Positions 49,401 through 61,400 of a DNA stretch of 64,000 nucleotides are shown here, in pieces. The position numbers were made by a program, and so were the translations under genes. The notes under the pieces are model-generated. The model saw only the letters and a list, made by a program, of their open reading frames with translations, was not told the origin of the DNA and made no database searches. Numbering within the stretch: position 1 is the first letter of the stretch; the number at the start of each line of letters is the position of its first letter. Origin of the DNA: Amoebophrya sp. A120 (Eukaryota > Sar > Dinophyceae > Syndiniales > Amoebophryaceae); NCBI GenBank assembly GCA_905178155.1, contig CAJINV010000015.1:186001-250000 (forward strand). The letters are read 5' to 3'.

Positions 49401-52400
49401 AAGTCTTGCTACACGGAAAGAGCATTTGTCATGCGGTATAGGCATCAGGAAGCCCTCACAAAATCTGTGATGCTCGGGCATGCATCACAGACATCAGGAG
49501 TCATGCAAAATGTGCATGACAAACCTGGCAATCTTCCAGAGGACCCAGACATTTTTACATTTGATATTGTGGAAACAATGACCATACCTGGCCGGAAGGG
49601 CTCCATCTCCCCGGACCCCACATCGGCGTTGCTCTGCCTCAAATACTCCTTGACATCCCGCTCGGGCCAGGACTGCTTCAACGCCTGCGAGATCAGCGTT
49701 GCGTTCTCAATACTGCGGCAAATGCACAGCACGCCGCGGTTTCGACGGAGTTCCTTCAGCACATTCTCCACGACCTTCTGAATCCAACGGTCGCGCTGGG
49801 ACAACGGTGCGGTTTTCTTCACGACTTTCGAAGCTCCTGCACTGCCACTTGTACTGGTTGTCGTGACTGCATTGGAAGTAGGTTGATGTTGTTCACCCGA
49901 CGATGGCGCGACCCCAGTCGGCCCCGCTCCACCTCGTGCGAGGACCATCAGTTGTTCGGTGCCGATCAAATCCGGTGCGTAATTCACGAAGCGCTTCTTC
50001 CTGGACAGCGGCATCCGCCGGGATTTGAGCTGATACGCCTGCTTCAGCGATTGCCTGACTGCTGGGGACCCAAGTGTGCCAGTCACGCCGTAAAGAAATT
50101 TGTACCGGCGGAAAAAAGCGAAGTTGGACAAAAAGTTCGTTGGTAACGATTCCGGGGTGACAGGCAAGCCGTGCATCACTTCCAGAATTTGGTGAATACC
50201 ATCCGACCAGTGGAGGGAATCCTGCGTGATACCGGTCGCGCCGGACACCGGCTTAATCGCGTCATTTTGGACCACGTAGTCGACGTTTTCCTGGAAGGTG
50301 AAGTACGTATCAAATGTAAAAGTATCTGGGTCTGGAAACTTGTGATGCTGAATTGCGCATGATTGAAGCGCTTCCAATGGCAGCCAAGCATGACAAGTTT
50401 TTGAGAGGTCTGCTGATGCCTAGCACGCATTACAAATTGCGTTTTCGCATGACAAAGAAAGCCTCTGTTTTGCTGCTCACGCAACACAGATTTTCCAGGA
50501 GTGCATGACACGCATTACAAGTTCCAATTTTCCAGACCCAGACATTTTTACATTTGATAGTACGCCAGTAAGGCAGATTTTACCAACCGTGGCAACGTGT
50601 CTTTAACGTGGCGCTCCCAGTGTCTCGGGATCGGGACAAGACCGTTAGTTGTCGACTGCGAACTACCGGCGTCCGTCGACGCGGTATCTGTCCTGTACCC
50701 ACCGATGTTCTGGTACGCCCGGCCAAAGAAGTCCTGTGCTTTCGGCACTGGCTTGAAGCTTTTGTTGGTGTTTATCTGAGAAACACCATCGCCATCATGC
50801 GGCAAGGTTTGAAACAAGCCGCCTTTGCTCTTTTTGTCCTCATTCGGTGCGATATGAGGGCGCACAAGAACTCGTCCCCCTCGTCTGCCTAATTTGTCAA
50901 GAACATGCACAATCCTATAACCCTATTGCTGCCCCTTTGCACAATTTGGGTATGCATGGCAATTTTTCGGAAAAAAACCGCGTGGAGGGCTTGTCATGAA
51001 GCACAGGCACCAGCACCACGTGTTTGAATTTCGTGTGCTACGTTTGGCAATATTGCTGTTGATTCACAAAAATCACATCGTACTACAAATCAGGCGGACG
51101 ACGGGGGGGAGTTTGTTCTTGTGCACTTCCATATTTGAACAGCATCTCATCCACATCCTCGAAAAACTCCGACAGCGTCTGCGAGCTCGGCGCAAGCTTC
51201 GTCTCCGGCACGGTGCCCGGAACAGGCGCGGGAAGGAGGAGCAAGTCCTCTTCGTGCTCGATTTTCAGGACGATGGTCTTCGGAGAATTGTCTTGATTTT
51301 CTTCCTCCATGATGAAATCGTCAACATGTCCGTCCGCCCGCGGATCCAAAGTAGAACCACTGCCGTTCTGTTCCTCCAGCTTTTCCTGCTCTTTCCGCAA
51401 GTTTTCGACCATTTCCTTCTCTTTCAATTCGAACTCCTTCTTCACTTCCGGGTCCCGCCAGTCGATGGTTTTTTCCAAGAACTTCTGCAAGTAATCCTCC
51501 AACGCGTTGGTTGTGGAATCTGGCAACGTCGCGGACAACTCAATCCCCACCGGATTGTTCAGTGGCTGCTCGCGGATCTTCTGCAAAATCGCCGGGGTGA
51601 GGACCAGAATCTTGCTGTTCTTATCCTGCTGAGTCGCATGTTTGTTCGCGGCGACCATGCCACTCGTTTGCGAAATTCCCAACTCAGCTAAACTCTGTCG
51701 CAGTTCCACCGCGTCGAAAAAGGGGCCGGATTTGTTGCGGTTCATCGCGTATCAAGTGTAAATATGTCTGGGTCCTCTGGAATGTTGCAAGACTTGTCAT
51801 GCGCATTTTGCACGACCCATGATGTCTGTGATGCCTGCCCTAGCATCACAAATTTTGTGAGGGCTTTCTGATGCGTATCCTGCATGACAAATGCCCTCGC
51901 CGTGTAGCACAAAATCGAATCCTCTTGCTGGTCATGCAACACAGAATTTTTTGGAATCCGAAGACAGCATCAGAAGTTCTTGCATCCTTCCAGACCCTGA
52001 CATTTTTGCATTTGATATCGCGATCGGCGTGAAATTCGGGAGCCGTCGGACAATGTCTCCGTAGAGCAATATCCTATGTAAAAACGTCCCCACCCTAGAG
52101 TTGTATATGCAAATCTGCATGCTGAAAATGTTTCTCATGCGGGGCCCCATGAGATGCGTTTTGTAGTCGCGTTGCGGAAAAATTTGTGATGCTCCAATCG
52201 CCTTAATGTGTTAGCTCTGTGATGCTGCTGAACCAGCCAAACAGGACCACACTACGAGGCCACGCCTGTCATGCGCAACAGCCAAAGCTTGCTGATTTGT
52301 CTTGCAGATTTCCCAACTTGATGACTATGGGGTGCTGGGGACGTTTTTGAACAGGATAAGCAAGACGTGCTGCTTCTTCCCCATCCGCGCACCCCGGTTC

Positions 52401-55400
52401 GCGGCGAAGGTAATTTCTTCCGGGATCTGCACCAGTCTTTGTTGAAATTGGTCGATCTCCAGCTTCAGCACATGGTAAACCGGCTCGAGAAATTCCGCGC
52501 CGGGGAAGGGCGAAGCAACCTTGGCGGTCCGGGATAAGTCGTTCACCAACATCATATCGACCTCATCGGCTAGCGCGACGTTGTCAAACCCAAATTCCAA
52601 CCTGCCCATCGCCATGGCGACGCGGTTCTTGGCAAGCTGGGCCGCGAAGGTCTTGTGCACTTGCTGGAACATTTGAGGGAAATAGGCGGAAGGCAACTGC
52701 TTATCAAGATGTCCCCCGGGAAGATAGCGCGTCACCTCGCTCTCATCGCCCCATTCGGGAAGGTGCACTTCCTTTTTCGGGTACCCCGGCCTTTCAATGC
52801 GGTTCAGAATCAGACGAGAGAGAAGGTTTTTCCACTTTTTCTTTTCGTCCGCATCTGTGTTATCACGCCCTTTGCCCATGTTATCAAACAAAAAAAGTTC
52901 GTCGCGATCACTCATGCGCATTTTTGCAATACAAAATTTCGTGTCATGCGTAAAAATGCATCACAGCCAAACTTCATACGGGATTTACCTAGTGTTTCTG
53001 CAAGACAAGAAAGCGCTGCGATGCTAAAAAAATTTGTAATGCAAAGCCTGGAAGACCAAGTTAATGACTGCGACAAACTTTTTTCTCTCCATATATGTAC
53101 CTCACGAGATTCTTCATCATGTAGGGTGTGAACAGGGCAACAGGGGCAACAAGATCCTCCTCTGCTGGTTCCGTGGTTCCAGCTTGCGGCATAGGAGCGT
53201 CGGTGCCGGTGGAAGAAGCCCCCGATCCGGCTGGAGCAGAAGCTGCACCCCCCGCCGCTGGTTGTGGTCCACCAGGAGTCGGCGAGCTTTGCACCGCAGC
53301 ACCCCCGCCAACCTCCGCAGTGCGCTGCTGTTCCTTCGCCATTTCACGTTTCACTTCCGGGGGCAGGATCAATAATTCCCCTCCGTTGTAATGCTATCCT
53401 GTGTAAAAACGTCACTACCCCAGAGTTGTCATGCAGATCTGCATGCTCAGAATGTGTGTCGTGCGGCTCCCCGTGAGAGGCATCACCTAATGACATTTGG
53501 GATTCTACTGTTATGCGCTAATCAGGATCACAGACTGTGATGCGTTTCAACTAGCTAGGCACGACTACACTGCGTAGCCAAATTTGTAATGCGTGAGTCC
53601 CAAATATGCTCGACTTGTCTTGCATAGATCCCAACTTAACTCGGGGTTGGGGACGTTTCTATACAGGATAAATGCTGCCCCAATTTCTCCAGAACCAGCT
53701 GCTTGTTTGACTGCCGCGTTAATTCCTGGTACAGAACATCGTGTCCCAAGCTCCCGCCCATCGAAGTCCTTTCATCCGCGTCTTCCTCATCCAGATTGCT
53801 TCCCTTTGTTCTCTCTTCCATTACCTCGCCGGAAATCAGGCTATTGACCGCCTTCGCGTACTTGTAGAATTTCGTGCGCAGCCGCGGCAGCAACGCCACC
53901 GACTCCTCCAGATACATGCGCTCGGCTATCCTGAGTAAAAACGCCCCGACCCCTAAATCAAGTTGGTAAGTCTGCAACACAAATCTCCAAGTTTTGGGAG
54001 TATATGCATGACAAGTTTCCATCTGGATCTGTAGCGCAGTTCTGTTTAGCAAGCGTAACCGCATCACAAAGACGCCTGCTGATCCTGTTTACCGCATTAG
54101 AAATCTCAGAAAACGACTACAAAATCATCCCATGCGGATGCGCATTGCAGATGTTTCTGTGGATGCAAATCTGCATGACACCTATGGGGTGGGGAAGTTT
54201 TTCTGTAGGATATCGGCTAGGGTCGCGTCCGCGTTTACCCCCGCGTCGCTGTAGTACTGAATAGAGGGGAGTTTGTCCTTCATGTGCTTGTACTGCGGTC
54301 CTGCGCCCGCAATAACCATATTCGTTTCCACATTGGCTTCGTATTTCACGTATCCTGTGCAAAAGTATCGCACTCGTAGTAATCGCAGTCATGCATTACA
54401 AATCTGCATCCCAAGGTAAATCCGCATGACAAATTGTATTTCTCATGCTGCGCAGCTAATTTGTCATGCGAATGCGATTCATACTAGTACGATACTTTTG
54501 CAATGCATATCACGCCGTACCGACTTCCGGTTGTGTTGTCGGCGTACCATTCGGACTTCAGCGCGTCGAACATAAAGTCCGCCGGGTCGCCAACCGTGAC
54601 GTCACTTAAATAGCTATCCTGAGTAAAAACGTCCCCACACCAGAGTCCAGATGGTGACTTTGCTACACAAATCAACAAATTTTGGCTGTTTCGCATGACA
54701 AGTTTAAACGCGTATTCTAGTGCTGTTTGAGGTAGTGCAGCCGCATGACAAATCGACTACCTTATTCTGATTCCAGCATCACAAGCTTCCAGATAGCATG
54801 AGAAAATGTCTCTCATGGGGATCCGCATGAGAAAAATTTCGAGCATGCGTTTTTGCATGACAACTGTGGGGTAGGGGCGTTTTTACATAGGATAATAGCA
54901 GGCCCGCTGGGTTGAGGACTTTCCCCCGTCGCCAGTTTTTTCCTGGTTGTCCTGTGTGTTCGCGGCGACGCGGAGACCAAATTGCTCGTAGATGTTCGCG
55001 TTTTTTTCCGCGTCGCGTTTTGCCAGGACGGGGGAGGAAGTCATGGAATCCACTTTTTTCCCGTACACTACTGCCATAATGACCGCGACACCCGCTAGCA
55101 GTTCCGTTTTCCCCTCGCCCGTGGCGACTTGCAAGAGTACGCCCCGGGTTCTGCGGTCATTTTCGGATTGTTCTATTTCAGGAGCAGTACTGCTCTGGGG
55201 ATCTTCAGTCGAGGCTGGTGTGGTGGTTGTACCAGATTGATGGGCGGTGGAACTACCTCCAGCACCAGTGGACGCCTGCTGCGCATTCATGGCAGTAGAA
55301 GTTCCAGCTGAAGACAGAACTCCTCCCGTCGTTCCTGTCAAAAGCTGCAGCAGGCTTTTCCGCTCAAACAGGGGCGTCGCATCGTTCAATACAAACTGCT

Positions 55401-58400
55401 CACCTATCATTAGCAAAAGTGTCTGGGTCTGGATCAAAGCAACTTGTCATGCTAAATCTGAATGATGTATAAAATCTGTCTTGCATGCTTGCCAAAAGCT
55501 GTCCACTTTTGACCTAATCGAGAGGCAGTTTCTCATGCAGGATAGGCATGATGGAACTCTCACAGAATCTGTCATGCTATGTCCTACATGCCAGAGGACC
55601 TCATGGGTCATGGAAAACCTGCATGACAAGTCTGGCATTCTTCCAGACCCAAACATTTTTGCATTTGATATCACCATTCGCCAGGAAGTCGTTCCGCATG
55701 CTGTCCCAGTGCGCGCGGACAACTTCGATCAGGGATAAGAGCTGAATATTGTGGAGCTTGAAGTTCTTCACTTTGTAGATCCCCGCGTAGTAGACCTGCA
55801 AGGCCTGCACGGTCAACTTCTCGTAGATGCGCAACACCGGTAGAATACCTTTCTCCAGGATGTTCTGGACGCGTTTGAATCGGGCGCGCTCCACCCGGTG
55901 GGCCCGCGCGCTGGCCTTCTTGGCGCTGACCTCGCTTTTGTCGAGAACCGACCTCGCTTTGTCAAACCAACTTGTGGGAATGTCGACGACCTCAGGCCTG
56001 CCGTGGGCCATCACGTACTCGTGTTTAATTTGTGGCACGAAGGTGTAGGGCCGGTCCAACGCCCAGTAGCCTGCGGTGGTACTTCCGACATTCTCCCAGG
56101 TGTGTCTTTCGACCAGCATTTTTATCCTGTGTAAAAACGTCCCCACAGCCTTAGTCAAGTTGCGAATCTAGCACCACAAGTCCGCAAGTTTTGGGAGCTG
56201 TGCATGACAAGTTTCTTTCTGCAGTGTAGTGCTGGTGGGCAAGGGAAGCCGCATGAGAAAGCCATTTTCTCATCCTGTTTACAGCATTACAAATATCAAA
56301 ACACGATTGGAAATGGCTCTCATGGAGATGCGCATCACAAACGTTTTCTGTAATTGTACATCTGCATGACAACTCTGGGGTCGTGGGGACGTTTTTCCTC
56401 AGGATAATTTTTCTCTCTTCATCCGTGTACCTCGAGCCAGAAAATTCGTCTAACAGGCTATCAGAATGAAAAATGCCCCCACCCCCGAACTTGAAAGCAT
56501 TTGTATTGCAAATCTTTCCAAATGAAACACTCGCCCTCTTGCGTGTATCAGCATCACAGATTTCCGATCGTGAATAGCAAAAATTTGTATTGCAAAAGAT
56601 CCCAGCAAGAGCGGTGCTTGTCATGCAAGCGATGCGAAACTTGACTAGAATCTGCATCAGAAAGATTCGTACTCCTTTCATGCATGACAAAAAGCTTTCA
56701 TTTGGAAACTTCGCATCACAAATTCTTGCAATTTCAGGGGTGGGGGGCAGTTTTCACTGTGATACAGGCGCGTTTCTTCCCGTTCCTCCAAGTCACTCAC
56801 CGCGAAGACTTGCGACAGGCTCTGACCGCTGTCCAGGGTCGTTTGGCCGTCATTTGACTCCAATTCCGCAGCAAATTTGTCACTGAGCACCACATCAAGC
56901 TTTGCCAAGTGCTCGGCGAGCAGCTTTTTTAACTTTGGAGCCACTTCGGACCTAATGTGCTTGGACCAGTTCGTGAGCTCCTTCGCATCGTACTGCTTCA
57001 GCCGCTTGAAAATTCCATCGGTCAACTGAATGCCGAAGTCGCTTGTCTGCTCCCAAGGCCGCGTGTACGTCTCGTCGTTATTTCTGCGTCTAGCAATGGG
57101 TAACACGGTGTCGAGCACGCGCTGCACGTTCTGATCATGGGGCCACACATATCAGAATGAAAAATCCCCCCTCCCCATATTGAAAAGGTATGCTCCCAAG
57201 AATTTGTGTTGCGGATTTGAGGTCACAAATCACATCTGTCTTGCAAGAAGACAAGGGCAGAAGCTTCCGCCCCATTATGGAAGCGGTTTGTCATGCTGTT
57301 GGGCCTAAAGGGGGGCCGTTTGCCATGCTGAGCTACTTACTAGACCCATACGCCCCTACCTAGCCAGGGGATCTGGCCGCAGTGTTAGGGCGGAAAAATC
57401 GGCAAATAGCATCATTTTTGCAAGCGCACTTTTTGGGGGGGCAAAAAAATTATGGCTATTGGGGGTGTCGCTACTGCTTTTTTTCCTGTTGGCCATTTAG
57501 ATGCTGGCGCCGCTCTTCGTTGTCACGTTCCGCCATCCGGCCCTCCCCTTTTTCCAATAGAGCCGCAGCATTTTGTTGAAGTTGCATAGGCCTGCGGCCC
57601 CCCGGCGCGGGAAGCCGCGCCCCCTCTCCGGCATCCAATTCCGTACGCGCCCAGACATCTTCGCATCTTCCCTTTACGGCCAGATATTGAGAATGCGGAC
57701 GCGCCAGCAGTCAAATGCTTCCGGGGGGGTGCCGAAGGGGGGGGGGTAAGGGGGTGCGCTTGGGCTGCCTCTGGGCTACCATTTTGGGGCACGCAAAATC
57801 GGCAGTTTCTAATGGGGATTAGGGGGTCGGCATAGGCTACCGAAAGGGTACCCGGAAGGGGTACCCGGAAGGGGTGTCCGAAGGGGGCAAAAATGCACCC
57901 CCCTGACCACCCCCCTTGCCGGGTTCCCTCTTCCTCGTGGCGAGCGTCCTCGTTGTGGTCCGGTCCCGGAGGTGGCCCAGCCACTTCTCGAAGAGCGGGC
58001 CTACTCAACATTGCCGGGCCATCTGAGCGACAACGCACAGCGCGAAGGCGCTGCCGCCTGTTTCGTGTCTTGCTATGAAGGCCTTTTGAAAGCCGAGCTA
58101 TCATGTTTCTCGTGGAAAAGATGAAGTGATGCTTTACTTCTGTTGATTTCCAGGTAGTTGACTCCCTGACAAAAGAAAAAAAAATACCCCCCCAAAGTGT
58201 GAGCTGACAAAAATGATGCTATTTGCCGATTTTTCCGCCCTAACAGTGCCTCTCTGCAATACAAAGCTGATTTGTGGTCACAAATCAGCATCACAAATTT
58301 CAGTTTTGATATGGGGAGGGGGGATTTTTCCTCTCAATAACACATACTGCCGCTTCTTTCCCTCGAGGTTGGTTTCCGCCTTGTTATATGAAATGTAAAA

Positions 58401-61400
58401 ATGTCTGGGTCTGGAAGATTCTGAGACTTGTCATGCACGTTTTGCATAAGCCATGAGGTCTGGAATGCGAGACCTAGCATGACAGATTCTGTGAGATCCG
58501 TATAATGCCTATCCTGCATGAGAAACTTCCTCTCAACTTGGTCAAAAGTGGACAGCTTTTGGCATTGATGCAACACAGAGTTTTGGCACGATCCAGAATT
58601 AGCATCACAAGTTGCAACCTTCCAGACCCAGACATTTTTACAATGCATATGTTACCGAGGTCGAGTTGCGTTGGTTGATAGGGAAGGTGGGATCTGTACA
58701 GGACGTGCTCTTTCTCGAGTTCCTGATCGATAGTCTGATCCCGTTCCCGGCTGACGAGCGGGTCGGCCATGGCTCTAGGCCGCTGGTCGCCGTGGACCGC
58801 ACCAGAGGCCGCCGTGGTTCCACTTGCTCCAGGACCGCCACCCGTGCTGCCGCCCATGGTTTCCTGCGCCGGAGGGGCCTCTTGCTGCAGCTCTAGTTCC
58901 ACCCGAGCCACCTGTTGCGCGGCTGCCAGTTGGGTTCTTTCTTGGGCCTTGCTTTTCTTCTTCGGCCTCGCCTTAGATTTGGAAGAAGCAGGGCGATTAT
59001 TCCGTCCGCTGACCATCTCGGAGTAGTCAATTCCAGCTGCAGGAGCGGTAGGCGCCACAGCAATTTCCACATCAGGCGCCACGTCAGCCATAGTTGTTTC
59101 TTGTGCGGATACAACTTGCTGCGCGCTAGCCGCCGGAGCGGCGGCTCCTGGAGAATGCGTGGACCGCGGTGCCGGGGCAACACTGGAAGACGGCGCTGAA
59201 CCACTTCCCGAGGGGTTGTTGGCCGCCACCTCGCCCTGAACTACGTTCTGCCCGGCCGACCCAAGCCTCTGAGCCGCCTGCTCGTCGTTCGTGCCTGCCG
59301 TGCTTTTCCAACGCATGAAGAAGCGCGCCATGATGTACTCCACATTCCACGATCAAATGCAAAAATGTGTGGGTGCGGAAGATTGCAGGAGTTTGTCATG
59401 CATCTTCTGGATAACGCAGCTGGTCTCTAATGCACGCAAAAGCATTACAGGTTTTGCGCAGGCCTCCTGATGCCTATCCCGCATGAGAAATTCCCTATTT
59501 GCGTAGCAAGAAATGGGAAGCTTTTGGTGCTTATGCAACACAAATTTTTGCCTCTTCCAGAAATCGCATGACAAGATCCAACTCTTCCACGCCCAGACAT
59601 ATTTGCAACTGATATCCACTCAAAGCTGCCAATCAAGCTGCGCCCTATCTCGGTCTTCCTGACGTAGTTCAAAACATACTTCCTGAACCCGTCCTCGTCA
59701 ACAAAGTCAGCCAAAACCTCGCCGGCACACTTTTCGAATTTAGCTGGGTCGGCCATACATTTTTCGAGATTGTCCTGCTGCTTCCGGTAGAATTCACGGG
59801 CGTGAAAGAAGTCTTTCGCAGACGTGCTTGCCGACTGGAACTGCTGCTTCAAGTTTTGCACTGCAGCCCCTACCTCCTGGAAAAAACCGGTGACATCCTG
59901 GATGATTTCGGTCCCGGCGGTCACTATGTTCCCCAAGGGGTTGCACTGCGACGTCACATCCTCCTCGTCATACAAGCTTCCGTATGTTTGAGCAGAGGTG
60001 GTTTTTTTCTTCTGCTCTTCCCGTTTCCAGTTGTATTCGGGGTCAATCCAGAAAGCGTAGTTTCGCAGCTTCCGCTTGTCCATCTCGTGGATCCTTCGGG
60101 GTATCAAGTGCAAAAGTGTCTGGGTCTGGAAAGGTGTAAGCTCGTCATGCAGATTTTCCATGACCCATGAGGTCTGGAGTGCAGGACTTAGCATGACAGA
60201 CTCTGCGAGGTCTCTGCCATGCCTATCCTGCATGCTAAACTCCCTTCCATCTTGGTCAAAAGTGGAAAGCTTTTGGCACTCATGCAACACAGATTTTTGC
60301 ATGCTTCAGATTTACCATGACAAGTTGCAGCCACCTTCCAGACCCAGACATTTTTGCATTTGATACGGGGTTCCAACGCACCAATGAGTTCGATTTCGGG
60401 AATTTCGCCCTTGACCTTGTTATCTCCTGCGCTCTGGCTCCTGCATTCCAATTGCATGTCCGTCATAGACAACAAATCGGCGAGACGGACGAATTCTCGT
60501 TCCAGCCCCGCTTCGAGTTTGGTTCTCTTTCGCGGTTTGTACATGTCATCGCCGTCATTTTGCACGATGTGCCAGAACGTGGCGTCTCTGGTTTCTTCCG
60601 GTAAACTGTCCGGGTCTTCATAGTCTTGCTCGTCTATGAGTGCAGGATATCCCACGAAAAAAGTGTTACAGTTACACATTTGTAGTCAATTCAGCAACAC
60701 AAATTTCTCTGCATGAGAGAGAAAACTTGTAATGCAGAAATCCTACGGGAAAACACTTATGAAACGAGGCTCCTATGCATATCCGGCATGACAGAGCTTG
60801 TCTGTCTTGCTTGGCCTGCAACACAGTGTGTAACTGTAACACTTTTTTCTTGCGATACAGGACTCGCGAAATCCACTGCGCCGAATCCGTCCTGATTTGT
60901 AATGGCCTCGACCATATCAAATGTAAAAATGTCTGGGTCTGGAAGAATGCAACTTGTGATGCTGCATTTGGATTCCAGAAGAATGTGTATTGCATGAGTA
61001 CCAAAAGGAATGCAATTTTTGCTACGCGGAGAGGGCATTTGTCCTGCGGAATAGGCACCAAGAAGCTCTCAAGAAATCTGTGATGCTAGGGCATGCATCA
61101 CAGACATCAGGGCTCATGCAAAAGGTGCATGACAAGGGTCAGAATCTTCCAGACCTAGACACTTTTACAGTTGATAGACCATGTTATTCTGCAGCTCTTC
61201 CTCCAGTTGGATATACGCTGCTTTCAATAAACCATTCCTCGAATGATTCATCCGCTGGGTGTTCTGAGCAGACGACCCGTCTGCAGTGGTCCGCCCCGCA
61301 TCCACATCGTCATCGATGTTTTGGAGCAGCCGCAACTTTGCGTACCGGTAAAAATCCTGATCGTTGACCGACGGGCGGTCAAGCAAGACGTTCTTTTGAT

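Larger units (their letters stand above)
48600..50307 (-). other. Giant protein: SecA-type motor, second helicase half
   Basis: LHWSDGIHQILEVMHG and FFRRYKFLYGVTGTLGS match the SecA pattern RWSDGLHQ...FFR...GMTGTA; GVTGTLG is coded at 50069-50089. Next come GVLCICRSIENATLISQAL and, across the intron at 49302-49566, MVIVSTNLAGRGTDYETN with GRGTD at 49274-49288. Across the intron at 49085-49237 follow GGLHVELTFL and ALGRTSRQGKKGTA, with LGRTSRQG at 49008-49031. Motif V and the GGLH motif are recovered only after the introners are removed, which independently supports the splice model. Confidence 0.9.
50560..52358 (-). other. Giant protein: middle of the motor
   Basis: Reads YGDIVRRLPNFTPIAMNR, then a Glu/Lys-rich helical stretch (KEKEMVENLRKEQEKLEE), an acidic segment, and FKPNEDKKSKGGLFQTL. 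By position it corresponds to the preprotein cross-linking region of SecA, but I cannot see clear similarity. The long charged helix is unlike bacterial SecA. Confidence 0.4.
52359..55404 (-). other. Giant protein: SecA-type motor, first nucleotide-binding half
   Basis: The Walker A motif is VATGEGKT, with GEGKT coded at 55105-55119. It is followed by the SecA-typical TSSPVLAKRDAEKNANIY (bacterial SecA has a similar YLAKRDAE motif). The Walker B motif is ADEVD, with DEVD coded at 52556-52567 and the context VALADEVDMMLVNDLSR. Between them lie low-complexity Ser/Thr/Gly/Ala inserts that lengthen the domain, and five introners split it. All catalytic residues I would look for are present, so the ATPase is probably active. 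Confidence 0.85.

Noticed and set aside
57523-58104. 193-codon frame inside the nested transposon
   Set aside because: Lacks any transposase motif and is Arg/Gly/Pro-rich from GC-rich DNA; most likely chance.
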